NCBI GenBank assembly: GCA_023411445.1
Contig: JAEYOT010000925.1
Span: 1-7,849, forward strand
Source: Pseudomonadota bacterium
GTDB lineage: Bacteria; Myxococcota_A; Polyangia; Polyangiales; Polyangiaceae
DNA length: 7,849 nucleotides
Direction of reading: 5' to 3'
Made by a program: the position numbers and the translations under genes. Within the stretch, counting starts at the first letter, position 1; each line of letters opens with the position of its first letter. This document shows, piece after piece, positions 5,052 through 7,849 of the stretch. The notes under the pieces are model-generated. The model was not told the origin of the DNA and ran no database searches. It worked only from the letters and a program-made list of their open reading frames with translations.

Positions 5052-5525
5052 ATGCATCGTTTCGACCGAGAAGAGCTCAAGCGCTCCAGCCCGACCGCCT
5101 TCATCGACGCGCGTCCCGTTCGTTTTCAGGACATAGACGCTGCTGGCATAATTTTCTACCCGCGTGTCCTGGAGATGTTCCACGACGCGTACGGCGCGTT
5201 CTTGGCTTGCGCGGGCTGTCCGCTTGCGACGGTCGTGCGCGAAGGCGAGTGGATCGCGCCCGTGCGACACGCCGAGGCGGACTATTTCAAGCCGCTGCGC
5301 TTCGGCGATGACGTCGAGGTGCAGATCAGCCGCGCGCACGTCGCCGAGACGGAGGTCACCTTGGGCTACCGCGTGGTGCGGGTGCCAGCTGGGGAGCTGT
5401 GCGTGGTAGGGCAGGTAGTGCACACCTTCGTGGACTGCGCGACGTTCAAGCGTCGCCCGATGCCGGAGCCCCTGCGGGCCGCCCTGCTGACGCTCGAGGC
5501 CGGTAGCCAGCCGGCTAGCTCTTGA
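5052..5525 (+). CDS. 4HBT-family hotdog acyl-CoA thioesterase, candidate DHNA-CoA hydrolase (MenI)
   Basis: A 157-residue single hotdog-fold protein. VRFQDIDAAGIIFYPRVLEMFHDAY (residues 23-47) matches the active-site helix region of 4-hydroxybenzoyl-CoA thioesterases. Asp29, the second Asp of DxD before AGI-FYP, aligns with the catalytic Asp17 of the Pseudomonas enzyme as I remember that sequence. Later strands include ADYFKPLRFGDDVEVQI and CVVGQVVHTFVD, typical of the family. The length is normal. ATG 5052 is the first start after an in-frame TGA at 5040-5042. Only a weak GAAG lies upstream, and a near-leaderless mRNA is possible. The gene converges on menE and overlaps it by 11 bp. Cyanobacterial and plant DHNA-CoA thioesterases belong to this fold, so location next to menC/menE makes DHNA-CoA the likely substrate. 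A general acyl-CoA thioesterase (YbgC-like) remains the alternative. Confidence 0.85.
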   Translation: MHRFDREELKRSSPTAFIDARPVRFQDIDAAGIIFYPRVLEMFHDAYGAFLACAGCPLATVVREGEWIAPVRHAEADYFKPLRFGDDVEVQISRAHVAETEVTLGYRVVRVPAGELCVVGQVVHTFVDCATFKRRPMPEPLRAALLTLEAGSQPASS

Positions 5526-6924
5526 GCGAAGCGCCCGTCGGCTCAGCCTCAGGAGCCGCGAGCAGGCGCTCGGCGGCGCGGCGATCGAGCTTACCCGCTG
5601 GCGTCAGCGGCAGATGCTGCACGATGCGCGCTCGGCGCGGGTGCTTGTGACGAGCCAGGCGATCACGCAGCCCCTCGGCGAGCCTTCGCGGCTCGGCGAG
5701 CGCCGTGTCGCTCGTGACGAGCAGCGCGCTCACCACGGCGCCAAACTCGGCCGAGGGTGTTCCCACCACGCAGGCGGCGCTCACTCCTGGCAGCGTGAGC
5801 AAGGCTGCCTCCACTTCGCGCGGGTCGACGTTCTCACCACCGGTGACGATGACGTCGTCACTTCGGCCCAGCACGTACAGCTCGCCGTTCGGTCCCAGCT
5901 CGGCGCGATCGGTCGTGGTGAGCCAGCCGTCAGCATCGAGCGGGGCGGCTTCGTCCACGTAACAGGTGAGCAAGCTTGGCGAGCGGAGCTGCACCAAGCC
6001 GCGCTCGTCGAGCCGTAGGCTGACGCCGGGTAGCGGGTGTCCGGAGCTGACCGCACGGTTTTGCACGCGGAGCGGCTCGAAGCGCTCGGCGTAACGGCGC
6101 GTGACCACTTGCGAAGCCGTTTCGGTCAAGCCGTAGCTGGTGAGCAGGGGCACGCGCGCTCGGTGTGCCCGCTCCGCCAGCGCCGGTGAGCAGCCAGCGC
6201 CTCCGACGAGGGCCGCGCGCAGCGACGGGCTCGGCGTAAAGCCACCATCCAGCAAGCGCTCCAGCACCGTGGGCACCATCGACACCAACGTGGCGTGCTC
6301 GAGCGCGTGCGCCAGGCGCGGCGCCGCGGCGAGCATGCCTTCCGGACCCGGGTCGAACAGCACCAGCGCGCTGCGCGCTTCGAGGCAGCGCGTGACCACC
6401 GACAAGCCGCCCGTGTGCGCGAGCGGCAAGCAGAGCAGCCAGCGATCGTGCGGCAGCCAGCCCAAGTTCTGCGCCGAAGCGCGCGCCGACGCGAGCACTG
6501 CCGCGCGGCTCAGCTCCACCAGCCGCGGCGTTCCGGTGGAGCCAGAGGTCGACAGGAAGACGAGCGGCGCCCGGTCCGCAACTGGCGGGAGCTCGGAGGG
6601 CACGCCGTCGCGGGCGTCGAAGGCGGGGGCCAGGCTGGCGCCGACGCGCGACATGGCGTGCTCACGCTCGGGCTGGCTGGCTTTCTCGTGCAGCGGCAGC
6701 ACCGGCGTGCCGGTAGCGAAAGCGGCGTACAGCCAGAGCAGGCGGTCCGCGTCGGCTTTGGCCTCGAGCGCGAGCGCACGGGGCCGTGCTCGCAGCAGCG
6801 CAGCAGCGCGGGGAGCGGCTTCGCACGCGGCTTGCTCGAACGTGAACGAACGTTCGTCGGTGATGAACGCGGTGCGATTCGGCGCCTCACGTGCGGCCGC
6901 GAACACGTCGAACGCGCCGGTCAC
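5515..6924 (-). CDS. menE: o-Succinylbenzoate-CoA ligase (MenE)
   Basis: A 469-residue ANL-superfamily adenylating enzyme of normal MenE length. It makes o-succinylbenzoyl-CoA from o-succinylbenzoate, ATP and CoA for menaquinone synthesis in the cytoplasm. Visible motifs in order: P-loop STSGSTGTPR (125-134), LPLAHTGGL (166-174), GGAGCSP (241-247), YGLTETAS (264-271), TTD with Asp339 for ribose binding, the hinge GRSDDVIVTGGENVDPREVE (353-372), and catalytic Lys445 in PLTPAGKLDRR. The GGENV-P-EVE pattern is typical of MenE. TTD replaces the more usual TGD. The start is GTG 6924: it overlaps the menC stop as GTGA and has GGAG 7 nt upstream. The frame stays open further upstream, but only as an antisense-like shadow inside menC. 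The last 11 bp overlap the convergent thioesterase gene, so no separate terminator fits between them. Confidence 0.93.
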   Translation of the reverse strand: MTGAFDVFAAAREAPNRTAFITDERSFTFEQAACEAAPRAAALLRARPRALALEAKADADRLLWLYAAFATGTPVLPLHEKASQPEREHAMSRVGASLAPAFDARDGVPSELPPVADRAPLVFLSTSGSTGTPRLVELSRAAVLASARASAQNLGWLPHDRWLLCLPLAHTGGLSVVTRCLEARSALVLFDPGPEGMLAAAPRLAHALEHATLVSMVPTVLERLLDGGFTPSPSLRAALVGGAGCSPALAERAHRARVPLLTSYGLTETASQVVTRRYAERFEPLRVQNRAVSSGHPLPGVSLRLDERGLVQLRSPSLLTCYVDEAAPLDADGWLTTTDRAELGPNGELYVLGRSDDVIVTGGENVDPREVEAALLTLPGVSAACVVGTPSAEFGAVVSALLVTSDTALAEPRRLAEGLRDRLARHKHPRRARIVQHLPLTPAGKLDRRAAERLLAAPEAEPTGASLKS

Positions 6925-7849
6925 TCGAGCTCTCCGTACACGCCGAGCCCAGGCTCCGACCAGGTGGCGATGCGGCCCTTCGTGAGCGCCGGAGCGCGCA
7001 AGCCGGCGTAGGGACCGAGTCCGTGCGCGAGCGAGCCGTCCAGCGCCAGCGCCAGGCTCATGGTGGCTCGCCAGGCCAGCTCTCCCTCGAAGCAATGCGA
7101 CAGCACGGCGGCGACGCCCGCCTCGCGCGCACGCCGGGCGAGGCCGTGGCAATGCATCAAGCCGCCGAGGGCGGTGGGCTTGAGCACCAGCGCGGCGGGT
7201 CGCTCGGCAACGAGGCGCGCTTCGACATCATTCTCGCTCAGGCCTTGCAGCGACTCGTCGAGCGCAAGGGGCAGGACGCCGCGCAGGTCCGGCGGCAGCG
7301 CGCCTGGCTCTTCGAACAGCTCGACGCCAGCGTCGCGGAGGCAAGCCCAGGCTTGCGCCGTTTGCTCGCAGGTCAAGGCGCCGTTGGCGTCGAGCCGTAG
7401 CCGCGGCGCGGGGCCGAGCGCTTGGCGTAACCGGAGGATGCCGTTCGTCTCCTCGGCCAAGCGCTGAGGAGCGCCGAGCTTCAGCTTGAAGCAGCGGTAG
7501 CCCTCGGCCCGCGCCGCTTGCACGCGCGGCAAGAGCTCGGGGTCGTCCGCCGTGCCGGCCAAGAATGAAAGCTCCACGCTCGCCCCGGCGCGTGCGCCCA
7601 GCAGCGTGGGTGCCGGCACTTGCTCGCGGCGCGCGAGCCAATCGAGCGCAGCCGTCTCCAGCGCCATGCGCGCGGAGGGCACGGTCGGCGGCACCAGCTG
7701 GCTCACCGCGGTCAAAGCCGCAAACACGCACGGCCCATCGAGGTGACGCTCGAGCTCGGCCGCGTCCACGCGCTCGAGCGCCTGCGCGGCGGCCTCAAGC
7801 GTGTCCGTGCCGTAACCCGGCAGCGGCGTCGCTTCGCCAAGCCCGAAGC
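6921..7849 (-). CDS. menC: o-Succinylbenzoate synthase (MenC), 5' end outside window
   Basis: About 309 residues are visible and the frame is open to the right edge. The GTG at 7769 is internal: the 26 codons before it read FGLGEATPLPGYGTDTLEAA, the conserved GEA-PLPG region of MenC, so the true start lies beyond the window. It is an enolase-superfamily dehydratase converting SHCHC to o-succinylbenzoate. Counting from the first visible residue, the active-site set is present: KLK (Lys121, Lys123), Asp153 in RLDANG, Glu180 in LFEEPG, Asp197 in LALDES and Lys223 in VLKPTALGG. These correspond to the KxK, three Mg-binding acids and second Lys of E. coli MenC. The C-terminal part has SHCFEGELAWRA, also typical. 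The stop overlaps the menE start (GTGA), so the two are co-transcribed and translationally coupled. Upstream men genes may lie to the right. Confidence 0.92.
   Translation of the reverse strand, partial: FGLGEATPLPGYGTDTLEAAAQALERVDAAELERHLDGPCVFAALTAVSQLVPPTVPSARMALETAALDWLARREQVPAPTLLGARAGASVELSFLAGTADDPELLPRVQAARAEGYRCFKLKLGAPQRLAEETNGILRLRQALGPAPRLRLDANGALTCEQTAQAWACLRDAGVELFEEPGALPPDLRGVLPLALDESLQGLSENDVEARLVAERPAALVLKPTALGGLMHCHGLARRAREAGVAAVLSHCFEGELAWRATMSLALALDGSLAHGLGPYAGLRAPALTKGRIATWSEPGLGVYGELE
6932..6935 (-). promoter_or_regulatory. Shine-Dalgarno GGAG deciding the menE GTG start
   Basis: GGAG lies 7 nt before GTG 6924, inside the last codons of menC. It fixes the menE start at the GTGA overlap rather than at a codon further upstream in the longer open frame. 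Confidence 0.65.

Noticed and set aside
6140..7011. Long plus-strand open frames opposite menE and menC (281 and 238 codons)
   Set aside because: They are Arg/Ser/Ala-rich, match no family, and lie antisense to firmly identified genes in GC-rich DNA where such frames are common.
6925..7152. N-terminal extension of the menE frame by 76 codons
   Set aside because: It lies wholly inside menC in another frame, is Arg/Ala-rich low-complexity sequence typical of shadow frames, and precedes a well-placed Shine-Dalgarno and the GTGA overlap.

Overview
The window is GC-rich, densely coded DNA from a Gram-negative bacterium. Three things point to a myxobacterium (Myxococcota) or close relative: strong G/C bias in third codon positions, several secreted or lipid-anchored envelope proteins of composite architecture, and a CxxCH lipoprotein of the kind common in those genomes. 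This assignment is inferred from style, because no rRNA or marker gene is present.

Layout. Bases 1-1213 (+): the C-terminal part of a TPR-repeat protein, then a small Cys/His-rich putative zinc protein. Bases 1223-4802 (-): four envelope genes. In transcription order they are a CxxCH lipoprotein (4802-4236), a composite protein with a predicted beta-barrel whose start overlaps the previous stop codon (4236-2833), a DUF4920-like lipoprotein (2788-2273), and a secreted LysM plus alpha/beta-hydrolase protein (2200-1223). Bases 4803-5051 are a 249-bp divergent intergenic region with several inverted repeats. Bases 5052-5525 (+): a 4HBT-type hotdog thioesterase. Bases 5515-7849 (-): menE, and menC running off the right edge, overlapping as GTGA.

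How the genes fit together. MenC makes o-succinylbenzoate and MenE activates it to the CoA ester. After MenB (not seen here), a hotdog thioesterase is needed to release 1,4-dihydroxy-2-naphthoate, and the 4HBT gene that converges on menE is a good candidate for that step (MenI). The right third is therefore a classical menaquinone segment. The middle block is a cell-envelope group of unknown purpose. Its first two genes look translationally coupled, so the heme-type lipoprotein and the barrel protein probably work together.

Regulatory signals. Three genes have an identical TATGCT hexamer 8-12 nt before the start codon, two of them within an identical 10-mer. This suggests -10 boxes giving nearly leaderless mRNAs. 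A 17-bp palindrome carries the stop codons of two convergent genes on its two arms. I see no tRNA, rRNA, CRISPR array, insertion sequence or phage gene, and no clear sign of a new defence or mobile system. The most unusual items are the CxxCH lipoprotein/barrel pair and the composite barrel protein.
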